NCBI RefSeq assembly: GCF_000224145.3
Contig: NC_020179.2
Location: 172,932 to 236,931, forward strand
Direction of reading: 5' to 3'
DNA: 64,000 nt
Origin: Ciona intestinalis
Lineage: Eukaryota; Chordata; Ascidiacea; Phlebobranchia; Cionidae
The notes under the pieces were generated by a model that saw nothing but the letters and a program-made list of their open reading frames with translations, was not told where the DNA came from and searched no databases. Below, one piece after another: positions 12,701 to 22,156 of the stretch (its first letter is position 1; the number at the start of each line of letters is the position of its first letter). The position numbers and the translations under genes were made by a program.

Positions 12701-13201
12701 TTTAACTTGAATATTAGTAAACATTGTTTTAATTTATATTTGTTTAAATTGTCAGGCATGCATTACATAAAAAAAACGCCAACATTATTTACCCACAAAG
12801 TTACATCCACAGAAACTCATAAGCAGGCACAAGGTGTATGAAACAGAACACCCGTGTTATAACGACTGTCGTTGCCCCGCCATGCGAGGATAGATAAGTT
12901 ATAACAATTCATATTACAATACACCAGTATCAAAACTTATGTTCAAATTCCACTTTATAATGACAAAAATAAATACAGTGAAAAGATATTTTCACAATCG
13001 TAAGTTAGTTAAATTGACTCAGTAAAATATATCAAACATTTTATCAACAGTTGTACACATGCTACCTACATTCAGTGCAGTTGAGATTATGTCTTTAATA
13101 TTTGTTGCAGATTTATTAACTGCAGTGAGCTCCTGTTTGCATTTATCCAGGCCTTCACTAGTAAGATGCCTGGGAGAACATAAAAGACCTGTTGCTACCA
13201 T
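6752..13201 (-). CDS. TDRD3: TDRD3, tudor domain-containing protein 3 (14 coding exons)
   Basis: TDRD3 is a scaffold that reads methyl-arginine through its Tudor domain and partners TOP3B in RNA/DNA metabolism. Coding exons, high to low: 13070-13201, 12622-12681, 12137-12300, 11422-11563, 11107-11178, 10619-10793, 10179-10255, 9616-9943, 9252-9365, 8829-8942, 8502-8559, 8118-8343, 7233-7922, 6752-6886. Phases agree and total 828 residues. The N-terminal DUF1767/OB-fold (about 1-210) has ASP-rich linker-free matches such as TPPGAKIRIHSK and NGFLLLNPMNTEVLGGKVE. UBA is at about 281-318 (LMQMGFGSHKVE), followed by an expanded RGG tract. TLFDFLETK (exon 9) is a conserved motif. Exon 13 is strongly Gln-rich. 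Tudor spans exons 13-14 (KWSEGSFCQAKYWEDYK, then VVVFLEYGNYEEV). The stop is TAA at 6752; if ATG|GTTGGT at the end of exon 14 is used as a donor, a further exon would follow. The start at 13201 is the least certain point because no acceptor or promoter is obvious upstream. Confidence 0.93.
6985..7213 (-). mobile_element. SINE in TDRD3 intron 13
   Basis: Near-complete minus-strand SINE that lacks part of its middle. The tail module begins CTTCGCATGGCGGGGCAACG and the tRNA-like head ends with GTTAGAGGCAGCCACGCTAA (reverse). It ends about 20 bp from the exon 13 donor and separates the two exons that encode the Tudor domain. Confidence 0.75.
7999..8104 (-). mobile_element. Truncated MITE in TDRD3 intron 12
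   Basis: Half of a GGTGGGG-family MITE in reverse orientation: TTTACTACCAAATGGGATGA followed by CCCCACCCTACTATATA. It fills much of the 195 bp intron between exons 12 and 13. Confidence 0.65.
8975..9205 (+). mobile_element. SINE in TDRD3 intron 9
   Basis: Plus-strand SINE covering CTACCATTGTGGGCGTGTGT, the GCTCCAACCCAGTGGTCAC core, the CAATCACCCACA linker and the roughly 105 bp tail module with GGTGTATGAAACAAAATACC. It shows that head, core and tail module belong to one element. Confidence 0.75.
9980..10140 (-). mobile_element. SINE fragment in TDRD3 intron 7
   Basis: Minus-strand core plus a shortened tail: TTTATCTTGCGTCGCCAGAA, then GTGGCCACTAGGTTGAAGCA and CTTGCCCAAGGACAAAGGG. Confidence 0.65.
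10440..10500. repeat. Fragment of the GCGCCAAAC-ended repeat
   Basis: CTGCCCACCCTGCCACCCC followed by GGTTTGGCGCCCATG matches one end of the element at 46535-46818. It is a solo end inside TDRD3 intron 6. Confidence 0.5.
10880..11075 (+). repeat. Two tandem SINE-tail modules in TDRD3 intron 5
   Basis: Two consecutive copies of the tail module (GGTGTATGAAACAGA... CGTTGCCCCGCCATGC...), about 100 bp apart, without the tRNA-like head. They end just before exon 5. Confidence 0.75.
11640..11850 (-). repeat. SINE-tail modules in TDRD3 intron 3
   Basis: Two minus-strand tail modules, each containing TTCTGTTTCATACACCT, the second diverged and interrupted by a T-rich stretch. Confidence 0.65.
12330..12500 (+). 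mobile_element. SINE head and core in TDRD3 intron 2
   Basis: A tRNA-like head (GATTAGCACGCCTGCCTCTA), then GCTGCTACCATTATGGGCGT and the CAATTGCTTCAACCCAGTG core. The tail module is absent. Confidence 0.65.
12785..12905 (+). repeat. SINE-tail module in TDRD3 intron 1
   Basis: Single well-preserved tail module containing GGTGTATGAAACAGAACACC and CGTTGCCCCGCCATGCGAGG. Confidence 0.7.
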
Positions 13202-14134
13202 TGTGGTTTATGGGCATAAGCCCCAGATAAAAAAATAGCAAGACTTAAATAAATATAGGAAGACATGAATACGCACTCCTGTATTACCAATTCATCATGT
13301 TGGCTGCAATTTTTACTGATATATTTCGCCCAAATGACATCGCCGGTCTTTTATTTAAATAAAATCTCTTCATTGTGTGAGGATAAATAAATGAGAGTCA
13401 TTTATTCAAACAAAAAATTGTCATGCTTAAGGTTTATTTCACGGAATGTCAATTTAAAATAAAATAATTAAATATATCGTGTTTACCATCCCTGTTTGTT
13501 CAATTCAATTAATGCAGCCATACTTCACAATCATCCAGCAAAAGTATTTAAACTTAACATATTCGACAACCTATAGAAATCTAAATAGAAGCTTGTTTCC
13601 GTATATAGCTTACAATGAATATACAGCGGCACACAAAAACATTCCATGAAAAAAGTTTTTATTTTTTAACCGACTAAATGTTCCAATTTCAATTAAAATA
13701 ACTATTTTGTGGATCAAAATATAAGTGCAAAGATGTAACACAATATTTTATTTAAAGCAAGTATGGATAATGCTTATGATTTGTAAGTATAATATTTGTA
13801 AACACGACATCAGAACACGTTGAATACATTTTACACTTGAAATAATATGCTTTTAGTGTCTTGACAATCTAAAGGCGCAAATTTTATGTCCCCAGTTTAG
13901 AGCAACTGGGTTAAGACCTACGAATTAAGGTTTATAAATTCTTAATTTAAATTTGTGTTCTGAATAGTCGTAGAAAGCGGAATTATGCTATAGCAATTCG
14001 GTTTAATCAATTTGAAAAAATCAACACAAGTTACTATATATGATTATAGGTTTTGATTGCGATAACCAGTTAATTTATAATAAGTATATATCGATAACAT
14101 TTGCAGCTTGTTTATACTGTCTATTAGATCAGCG
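13202..14134. other. Intergenic DNA between TDRD3 and ARPC3
   Basis: AT-rich, no gene or known repeat recognised. It must hold the TDRD3 promoter. No convincing TATA box or unpaired 3' splice site lies directly upstream of the proposed TDRD3 start. Confidence 0.5.
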
Positions 14135-14140
14135 TTTATT
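14135..14140 (-). terminator. Poly(A) signal of ARPC3 (AATAAA)
   Basis: Canonical AATAAA on the minus strand 20 nt past the ARPC3 stop codon, which implies a very short 3' UTR. Confidence 0.65.
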
Positions 14141-14159
14141 GTTTTTTTGACCAGTGTTA

Positions 14160-14699
14160 TTATTTTCCAGGTGCTGAGAGACTTTTCTCCATAAACTTTC
14201 TCTTGGAGTAACACATCCACCACTTGCTTGGTTTGCCAGTTTCCTGGTCGATAACTTTCTCAAGCAAACGGTCACCAATTTCCAATCTAAGCTGGCCGAT
14301 GTAAGCCTTCATTTGGTCGGCTTCCGCACGGCTTTGTGGCTTGGAATACATGGCATTTAATGGGAAACCTGGGTCACCAGGTATGTCATATGGAGAAACA
14401 GCCAAGGTGTATAACTCCTTTCTTCCTTGCTCTTTATTGGCACACCTTTGCAGCTTTTTCAGGCATTCCTGGATGTATAATGTGATGTAGATAAGTGTAC
14501 GATCTGCGTCAGATTTTATGTCGTAATTCCGGAAGAAGATGTTTGCACGAAAGAACCCGATCGTTTCATCAATGATATCTGTGGCATCATTTGGCAGACG
14601 CGGTGCCGGGCCTTTGTATTTGGTTGGACACTTAATTGGAACCAACGCAAGGTTGCCAATGGATTTTTGAAAAGTTTGAGCAGAATGATAAGCAGGCAT
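14160..14699 (-). CDS. ARPC3: ARPC3, actin-related protein 2/3 complex subunit 3 (p21-Arc)
   Basis: This is a structural subunit of the seven-protein Arp2/3 complex, which nucleates branched actin filaments in the cytoplasm. The single coding exon gives 179 residues, essentially the family length. Family-typical segments run through the whole protein: MPAYHS at the start, KGPAPR near 30, [20 protein letters not shown] in the middle, [15 protein letters not shown], and [20 protein letters not shown] near the end. The reading frame is intact and the initiator is fixed by the conserved MPAYHS. A 3' splice site 19 nt upstream of the ATG argues that the gene is either trans-spliced or has a 5' UTR intron, and against a recent retrocopy. 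The lack of coding introns is notable beside the multi-exon neighbours. Confidence 0.97.
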   Translation of the reverse strand: MPAYHSAQTFQKSIGNLALVPIKCPTKYKGPAPRLPNDATDIIDETIGFFRANIFFRNYDIKSDADRTLIYITLYIQECLKKLQRCANKEQGRKELYTLAVSPYDIPGDPGFPLNAMYSKPQSRAEADQMKAYIGQLRLEIGDRLLEKVIDQETGKPSKWWMCYSKRKFMEKSLSAPGK

Positions 14700-14718
14700 A
14701 ATGTTACACTGTCTTTAT

Positions 14719-14720
14719 CT
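14719..14720 (-). promoter_or_regulatory. Unpaired 3' splice site (candidate SL acceptor) of ARPC3
   Basis: On the minus strand TTTTTAG precedes ATAAAGACAG and then the ATG 19 nt on. A pyrimidine-rich acceptor this close to the start, with no obvious upstream coding exon, fits spliced-leader addition. A 5' UTR cis-intron is the alternative. Confidence 0.5.
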
Positions 14721-14817
14721 AAAAACAATGAAATTATCTGAGTGAAATAAAAGCTATTAGAATACAGGGCACTAGTGAAGAATCCTCCGGTACATAGCAG
14801 AATAGGCTGGTGAAAAG

Positions 14818-14880
14818 TGTTAGTGGTTGGTGGTTATAGGGGCTAGTAGTTAGTGGTTATAGGTGTTAGTGGTTAGCAAA
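14818..14880. repeat. Short GTTAGTGGTTATAGG minisatellite
   Basis: About three imperfect copies of a roughly 20-22 bp unit containing GTTAGTGGTTATAGG, upstream of ARPC3. Confidence 0.7.
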
Positions 14881-15825
14881 TAAGGTGGGGGGAAGACTTT
14901 TCACTAGCACCGAGTTTGCATTAACGTTTGTATATAATAGTGCAAGTAATTATCAAGTCGCATACATTATACTATGCACACTGATAATATACGTTAAGTA
15001 TAAAGTCAAGCCCGCATTTCATTCGTTTCTTTGTATGATCATCGTAGGTTTCTGTGCTCTCTGTGTTATTTTTGCACAGCACTTTAACTGATCTAAAGCT
15101 TTGTACTTTGTATAATTAGCAGGTTCGTATATAATTTACGTTTACTAATACAGTTTTGTGCAGACAGAAAACACAGAATTATACCAACTGTTAATCTTCT
15201 GGGTTCTGGCACTTCCTCATTTGTTTTGGCGAATCAACTGCCCAAACTTTATTTGGCGAAAATACTGAAGTTAATAAAAAAAGGGGATAAATAATATTTG
15301 ATCTACAAAAAGTGCTAAGAATAAATATTGTTAAGTTATGAGAGCACCATTTCGCAATAAATGGTGTAATAATGAAATTAAAGTAATAAAACGACTGTAA
15401 CTTATTTATCCTCGCATGGCGGGGCAAGGACAGTTGGCGTTCTGTTTTATACATTTTGTTCCCACTTACGACTCACGTATGACACTTTGTGGGTGATATG
15501 TATAAGATTTTAGTATAACACTACGTCAATCCAGTACAAACAAACAACGGGCTAAAGGAATGAATGTTAATTGTTTCCACTCGCTTGGCAGAAGTACTTC
15601 ATAACACGGGTGTACAACCATAGATAATACATATATAACAGCCTACATAGTAGGCGACAAAAAAGTAAAGCCTTGCCACAAGTTTTTTTTTGTAATTGGA
15701 GCAATTAACGGTTGCATTGTTTTGTGACTTGCATTCATTCTCCCAACTCCCAGGCTTAACTTTAAACGAACGTACCTGTTTAATTGTGAACTTAGGTTAC
15801 ACACTTACCTATTTATATTTTAGAT
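14881..15825. other. Divergent intergenic region ARPC3 / lectin receptor
   Basis: No gene seen. It contains a minus-strand SINE-tail fragment at about 15395-15500 (TATTTATCCTCGCATGGCGG). It separates two divergently transcribed genes and must hold their promoters. Confidence 0.5.
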
Positions 15826-15836
15826 TATATAAAAGG
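15826..15836 (+). promoter_or_regulatory. TATA box of the lectin receptor gene
   Basis: TATATAAAAGG, about 207 bp upstream of the favoured ATG at 16033. A start site near 15855-15860 would give a leader of about 175 nt that contains a short upstream ORF at 15902. Confidence 0.5.
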
Positions 15837-16032
15837 AAATGATCGCTCAAACAAACGATCTATACCCCATTGTTTGGCGGAAGCGAGCATAATAGTGTCT
15901 TATGCTTCCGATTAAAGTTTGGCTACAACACCTATAGGCAATTTAAGTTTATTAAGTCGCATGTGCGATCAACAATATATGTTTGCAACGTATATGGTGG
16001 TGTATGATGCGGTTATAGTATTGGACCATCAG

Positions 16033-18350
16033 ATGGATAAACTGTATTTCGTGTTATTTGTTTTTCTGGTTGGTGGAGCAAGAGCAACTGGAAGCGAAGA
16101 CATGCAACCAGTTTGGCATGAACTTGGTGCATGGAAGTATTATATACACAATGGTAGTAGAGTTACCTACCATAATGCAACTATTGCGTGTGAGTCAATG
16201 GACGCTAAACTTGCACAAATCAAAACTCAAGAGGTTCAAACTTTTTTGGAGAAACTGATACCGAAAGGTATTTATTTAGTATACTCATGTATGAATAGTA
16301 GAGCGGGGGAAGATAGGACAGCTTTTCAATGTATTTTCTCGTCTCATTTGGTAGCAAACTAAGAATATTCAAAACAATATAAAACCGTACCCTCACGACT
16401 CCCATATACTGTTGTTAATTGTATAAAACATGATCAGGATATTTGGATTTTATGTGATATAGGTGTCCCATCTTTCCCCACCCTATACTAAATAACCTAC
16501 GAACATTGATCATTTTGCTGTTAATTCCATTCTGTTTGATCTTTAAATATTATGAGCCCGAGGTTGTCCAAATTCTAAGCCATACAGAAAAACAATCACA
16601 CACAAAGTTACATACGTGGTAACTCGTAAGCGGGCACGAAGTGTATGAAACAGAACACCCATGTAATAACGACTGTCGTTTTCCGGCTACGCGAGGATAA
16701 AGTAAGAAGTTACAATCTCCGCTCTCGTATTCGAAAAGATAAATAAAAAGTTATACTATGTATTTTATGTTTGTTATCAGGCACAAGTTATCGTGATGCT
16801 TGGTTCATCGGTTTGAAACGAATGCGTAATTCAAGTTTCCATTGGGATGACGGAACGATGGTGTCACCAGGTTATGCAAATTGGGACCATAAGGAGCCAA
16901 ACAACTCATCTGGTGATGAATATTGTGTTGAGATAAGATCTACAAGCAATTACAAATGGAATGATATTCCGTGTCATCAAAAAAGATATTACATTTGTCA
17001 GCGAAAAGCAGGTGAATATAGAATGCAATATTAATTAATAGTTTACTGTGTAGCTCTGTTCTGTTTCTTACACCTCGTGCCCGCTTACGAGTTATGTATT
17101 GTTATTATAGGGCGGATATTATAACTGTTTTGCATGTTGTGTTATTCACATGGTGTAATGTGGGGTAAGACGGGATAGCACTTCCGTCTTTATCCCATAT
17201 TTCTTTATTTCCACTGCGACATACACAATCTGAACTATGCTTTTTCTAATTATTTCACCGTTTTATTAAAGTTAACGTAACAACTGACGTCACCACCGAC
17301 GTCATCACACACATGACGTCAATGCCGATAACAAGCAAATACGGAGGGACGACGCCGCCTTATTTCGTGATCGGTATAGTGTTGGGAATGGCGGCCGCAG
17401 TGATATTATTGATAATTTGTATAAAGCTAAGGTAGGTAACAAGGGTTACGTGTCTTGTTTCGTACCCTCCTGCTATCTTACGAATTACCATGTATGTAAC
17501 TTATTTATCCTCGCATGGCGGAGCAACGCCAGTCGTTATAACAGGGGTGTTCTGTTTCATGCACCTCCAACCAGCTTACGAGTTACCACGTATGTGACTA
17601 CTTTGTGGGTGGATAAAATGTATGACTGACAATTTGGACAACCTACTAGTTTCCACTGGGGTTGGGGCAATTGTCGTTAATTTTTTGCCCAGGGGCCGAA
17701 AAGTGACGACCCTAACAACTGTTGTGCCACATTTTTAGAAGATATAACATGTATGCAAAAATAGCGTAAAAATATTCAAACGTTTTTTTAGGAAAAAGAA
17801 CAGCGGGAAAGATTCAAGCACATTAGATGTCACTCAAGAGCCGGACTACCAAGGCACTAGTTCAGGTATTAAGGATAACAAATTGTTGACCTATATACAT
17901 TTGTGTTTAGATATATTGAACAATCATAAAAAAAAGATAGAATGAGTTAATTTATTGTTTTCAGATCAAAATCCGGGACAGCAAGAAGTCATATACAGTA
18001 GTATAGGTGAAGCAACAAACGATCAAAATGACGTCACAATCAATCAGGATGACGTGTACAGCGTGCCTCGTGGTGGGAAACGTGAAAATGACGTCACAAA
18101 TACTCAAGATGACGTCACAAGCACTCCAGATGACGACACAAATACGCAAGATGACGACACAAGTACCCGAGATGACGTTTACAACATGGCCGGTGATGTC
18201 ACAAGCACTCAAGATGACGACACAAGTACTCAAGATGACATTTACAATATGGCTAATGACGTCACAGACGATACGACGACACAAGAAACGCATGCCCCGA
18301 TTTACAGCCAAGTGAACAAAACAGCAAAAACACAAAAACCAAACCAATAA
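16033..18350 (+). CDS. Single-pass C-type lectin receptor with ITIM-like tail
   Basis: Probably a cell-surface sugar-binding receptor. Exons: 16033-16267, 16781-17011, 17272-17431, 17792-17865, 17965-18350; phases agree, 361 residues. A signal peptide (MDKLYFVLFVFLVGGARA) selects the ATG at 16033, although the frame is open to an in-frame ATG at 15961. The C-type lectin domain (about 25-153) has the four canonical cysteines (53, 127, 143, 151), the mannose-type EPN at 117-119 and WND at 138-140. A Thr/Val-rich stalk precedes a membrane helix at about 187-207. The 154-residue tail carries VIYSSI (ITIM consensus), DDVYSVP, two near-identical DD(V/I)YNMA sites and PIYSQV, embedded in an Asp/Thr repeat. 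Ligand and signalling partners are unknown. Intron 1 holds a MITE, intron 3 a SINE. Confidence 0.9.
16293..16494 (+). mobile_element. MITE in lectin receptor intron 1
   Basis: Complete GGTGGGG-family copy (left end GCGGGGGAAGATAGGACAGC, right end GTGTCCCATCTTTCCCCACC) starting about 25 bp after the exon 1 donor. Confidence 0.75.
16580..16720 (+). repeat. SINE-tail module in lectin receptor intron 1
   Basis: Linker CAATCACACACAAAGTTACA followed by one tail module with GTGTATGAAACAGAACACCC. Confidence 0.7.
17468..17700 (-). mobile_element. SINE in lectin receptor intron 3
   Basis: Minus-strand tail module (TTATTTATCCTCGCATGGCG) joined to the linker and the TTTCCACTGGGGTTGGGGCA core. The tRNA-like head is missing. 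Confidence 0.7.
18038..18265 (+). repeat. Coding minisatellite with TGACGTCA core
   Basis: Within lectin receptor exon 5, an imperfect 15-30 bp unit recurs, built on ACTCAAGATGACGTCACAA and variants. It encodes the Thr/Gln/Asp-Asp tail repeat and includes several intact TGACGTCA octamers. Confidence 0.85.
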
Positions 18351-18358
18351 CCACTCAG

Positions 18359-18382
18359 CCATATATATATATATATATATAT
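18359..18382. repeat. (AT)n microsatellite
   Basis: Short AT dinucleotide run just after the lectin receptor stop codon, in its 3' UTR. Confidence 0.85.
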
Positions 18383-18559
18383 GTTGTACGGCATTTATTC
18401 GGACCGGTTCTATTTTATGCTGTTAAACGGCCCACAAATATATACCCAGGACTATATACCATATCATGAGTGTGGTAACATCATGGTTTATACCTAACCG
18501 GTATATAGGAATATACATTGGTTTTAAGATGGGATACCGGTAACAAATAAGTTTCCGGT

Positions 18560-18795
18560 CGTGTTTCTAACAATTAACAACGCTTTTTAGAGTCGTGAGG
18601 GTACTGTTATATACGATTGTGTAAATATTCTTTGTTTTCTACCAAATGGGATGAGAAAATATAAAATAAAACATGTTACATTCCTACCCCACCCTATACT
18701 ACCGTTTTTACCATGTTCCTGGGGGTCCGTAAAAAGAAAATAAAAAAAAATCCTTGTCTGACAAGGTGTCCCATCTTCCCCCACCCTACTATATA
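18560..18795 (-). mobile_element. MITE, reverse orientation
   Basis: Reverse-orientation copy in the 3' flank of the lectin receptor. The CCCACCCTATACTACC internal end followed by a second CCCCCACCCTACTATATA suggests two overlapping or nested insertions. Confidence 0.65.
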
Positions 18796-19102
18796 TAGTT
18801 AAGATACCTCAACAAGACTAAACACAGCACATATGGCTGATAAAAGTCGTTACGAGTGAAGACATGGCATATACCATATACGTATTATAATATACATTTG
18901 TTTGTGTGTATTCAAAAGCAACCAGCAGGCTGTAAATAAAAAGTAATTAAAGATTCTTGTCAGCGGATTAGTCCGAAACATTACGAAAAGTTATTAATTA
19001 AAAACCAGAATCAGGTGACCGATTAATTAATAAGAACAGATGGACAAATTTGTTTTGACCAAGTACTGGTGTATTAATGTGGGATTTCGTCCCTCTCGTA
19101 TG

Positions 19103-19282
19103 GTAGGGTGAGGGAAGATAGGACACCTTTTCATTCTAATTTTTCCTCCAATTTGGTAGTATACGAAGAACATTTAAAGAATTATAAAACCGTATTCTCG
19201 CGACTACCACGGATCATTGTTAAAAACACGATTAGGACATTTTACGCTGAAGGTGTCCCGACTTCCCCCACTCTACTATATA
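19103..19282 (+). mobile_element. MITE, GGTGGGG family
   Basis: Left end AGGGTGAGGGAAGATAGGAC, right end GTGTCCCGACTTCCCCCACT. Somewhat shortened internally. Confidence 0.7.
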
Positions 19283-19859
19283 TCCAAATATCCTGAAGTA
19301 ACAGCGGTCTTTGTAATATAGAAATGCGCCCATTTATTAAGCTATGCTCCTGTCTTTTTTACAATACTTGTAAGTCACCATAACAAATTACTAATTTCTA
19401 AATGGAACTTTTATTTTTCAGTAGGTCTACACCACATCAAAATTTGATAAAATTTCAAAAATTAAACAAAACCAAAGTTATCGGTTGATTTTTCAATTAG
19501 TGTATAATCTTTCGTGTTTCAAAGTTGGAGAGTTGAATATTGGGATTTATTTAAAGCGTTAGACTAAAATTTTTGAAAAATGCTGCTTTGTTAACAAACA
19601 TATTAATGAGCATTTTTTTAAAGAGGTGTAACTGGTAAAAATCTAACGACAAAAAGGGGAAATATATACTGGGCATTAGTTTAATGGTGTCGACTGGTAT
19701 TGGTGGAAAGCCACTGCACCGCGTCAAGGTTCCAGTCACAGCAGTGGGTTTCTCGCAACCAGGAGAAACCCTTGCATAGTTAGACACCATAGCTATGCAA
19801 GGAAAAGACTGGGGCATTTCTATAAAATGCACAAAAATTTTAAACAACCAAAATACACA

Positions 19860-20100
19860 AATAAAACTTCTGTCAAAAACGCACCTACCGGCTTATCATC
19901 CAAAAAATTAACAAATAAAACTTGTGTCAAAAATGTACCTAACATTAATTAAAACAAACAAGGTTTACAAACAAAGTTTATAAATAAAACTTATGTCATT
20001 GGTAAAAAAACGCAGCTAAAAGCTAAACCATCAAAATTGAACAAGGTGTACAAATAAAACCAAAGTCGTTAGTCAAAAAACGAACCTAAAATTTAAACTG
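19860..20100. repeat. Degenerate tandem repeat, AAATAAAACTTxTGTCA type
   Basis: About four imperfect units of 60-70 bp, each with CAAATAAAACTT(C/G)TGTCA followed by AAAAACGCACCTA-like sequence. Confidence 0.65.
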
Positions 20101-20221
20101 ATAAAAAGTCATTTGTCGCACCAAACAAACAGCCAATCAATAACAATTAAACATGGTTTCCAAATAAATGTTATGTTACTAAATATATGAAATGAATGCA
20201 CAGCATTAACAGTATCAACAA

Positions 20222-20500
20222 ATGATATAATAACTTTAGCCAAGATATTATCTTGCAATGATAAACATAAAACAGAAATCTGACAAAGTGATATTGCATG
20301 AAAATTAGATGCACACAACAAACAATTATTAAAATAAATCAATTAAAGTACACAAGTTCTGCATTAACAAATTGACTTTAGCCAAGAAACTATCTGGCAA
20401 TGATGGATAAAAAAGTCTGACAAAGCGTTCATTACATTACATGAAAATCTGGTGCACACAACAAACAACCGATCAATTAAAACACACAAGGTGGACTAAA
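20222..20500. repeat. Two tandem units, about 150 bp each
   Basis: Copy 1 begins TAACTTTAGCCAAGATATTA and copy 2, about 150 bp on, begins TGACTTTAGCCAAGAAACTA. Both continue through TCTGACAAAG, CATGAAAAT and GCACACAACAAACAA. Confidence 0.8.
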
Positions 20501-20871
20501 ATAAAATATGTAACAAAATTTGCTGAATGATATTTCTGCCACTATAACAACTAAGCATACATGCAAACAGAATAACACCCAATACAGAAGTCCTAATTAA
20601 AACTAAAGAACAATTAATGCTTCAAAAAATTGTCACTAAACATAAAAAATGTAACTGTACACAGTCAATCATTTCACCACTCTTAAGTCCTTTTCATCAA
20701 GGTTTTGGCAATTACTAAATAACATCAATAAATAACCTATGACCACAGGGTGGAATTGGCTTGACTGGATGATTTAGCGGGATAATTGGTGCACAGATAT
20801 TTATATATCACTCACAATAGAGAAGAGCTCATCACATATATTTGCTTTCATAAGTGTCAGAGTGGAAAAAC

Positions 20872-22156
20872 AAATCCTGCAAATCACTTGAAAAATGTTG
20901 TTGCCATACTAGTTTACTGGTATAAACACATTTAATCATCATTTAGACTTGAAAGTGCGCATATTACACCACTAAAATGTTCATGAAATAATTTTGTTTC
21001 GCCAGATAATCGGTACAAGTAGTAAAGATGGAAACGATACCCGATTAATTTTGTTACCAGGAGAACGAAGGATTTCCACACAACTACCATTTGCTTCTAT
21101 AAATCCGGGTGACGATTTGTTGCGCAGTTTTTCGATGGCCAAGTATTAAAAACTCTGTAACTCATGAAAATGGATTTGCAAAATATTACCGCCTATTTAC
21201 CACTCAGACCAAATTAGGTTGTGGACAAGTTTGAATTGAACCCGAGCGTGTAGTAGTTATAACTCCATCTAAAAAGGTCGCAGTATATGTTGTTTTCCAA
21301 GAGCAGCGTGTCTAATCACCGGTGGTCTGTAACTACTTTGAATAGTTGTTTGCACTAAGCCTAGTTTTAAACTATACATTTCAACAATTATATAACAAAT
21401 ACTCAACAACGAAAATGTTTACCAGCAACATGTAAGTTATTCGTAGCGATTATTATTTGCTTCAATAGATCCAAGTTATGATAGATTGTGAAGGTTTTCA
21501 GATGGCGCACATTAGCAAATCTGTAATTCATACAATATGGATTTTCNNNNNNNNNNNNNNNNNNNNNNNNNNNNNNNNNNNNNNNNNNNNNNNNNNNNNN
21601 NNNNNNNNNNNNNNNNNNNNNNNNNNNNNNNNNNNNNNNNNNNNNNNNNNNNNNNNNNNNNNNNNNNNNNNATCCTGCAATCACTTGAAAAATGTTGTTG
21701 CCATACTAGTTTACTGGTATAAACCCATTTAATCATCTTTTAGACTAAGTGCGCATAAAACATCACTAAATTGTCTTTGAAATAATTTTGTTTTGCCAGA
21801 TAATCGGTACAAGTAGTAAAGATGGAAACAATACCCAATTAATTTTGTTACCAGGAGAACGAAGGATTTCCACACAACTACCATTTGCTTCTATAAATCC
21901 GGGTGACGATTTGTTGCGCAGTTTTTCGATAAAAACTCTGTAACTCATGAAAATGGATTTGCAAAATAGTACCGCCTATTTACCACTCAGACCAAATTAG
22001 ATCGTGGACAAGTTTGAATTGAACCCTAGCGTGTAGTATTTATAACTCCATCTACAGAAGTCGCAGTATATGTTGTTTTCCAAGAGCAGCGTGTCTAATC
22101 ACCGGTGGTCTGTAACTACTTTGAATAGTTGTTTGCACTAAGCCTAGTTTTTAAAC
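20872..22156. repeat. Tandem duplication of a roughly 490 bp block around a gap
   Basis: The block at about 20872-21373 recurs almost identically at about 21672-22156 (shared landmarks ACTTGAAAAATGTTGTTGCC, GATAATCGGTACAAGTAGTA, GTTTGCACTAAGCCTAG). The sequence between them (21450-21546) is a third, more diverged partial copy. The 125 N run lies inside the array, so the true copy number is probably unresolved. Confidence 0.9.
21547..21671. other. Assembly gap (125 N)
   Basis: Run of N between two near-identical repeat blocks, consistent with an assembly break in a tandem array. Confidence 0.99.

Noticed and set aside
17961-18362. 133-residue antisense ORF opposite lectin receptor exon 5
   Set aside because: Shadow frame of the repetitive tail exon; no independent signals.
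21403-21736. ORFs spanning the N gap
   Set aside because: Mostly translated N; no evidence of coding.
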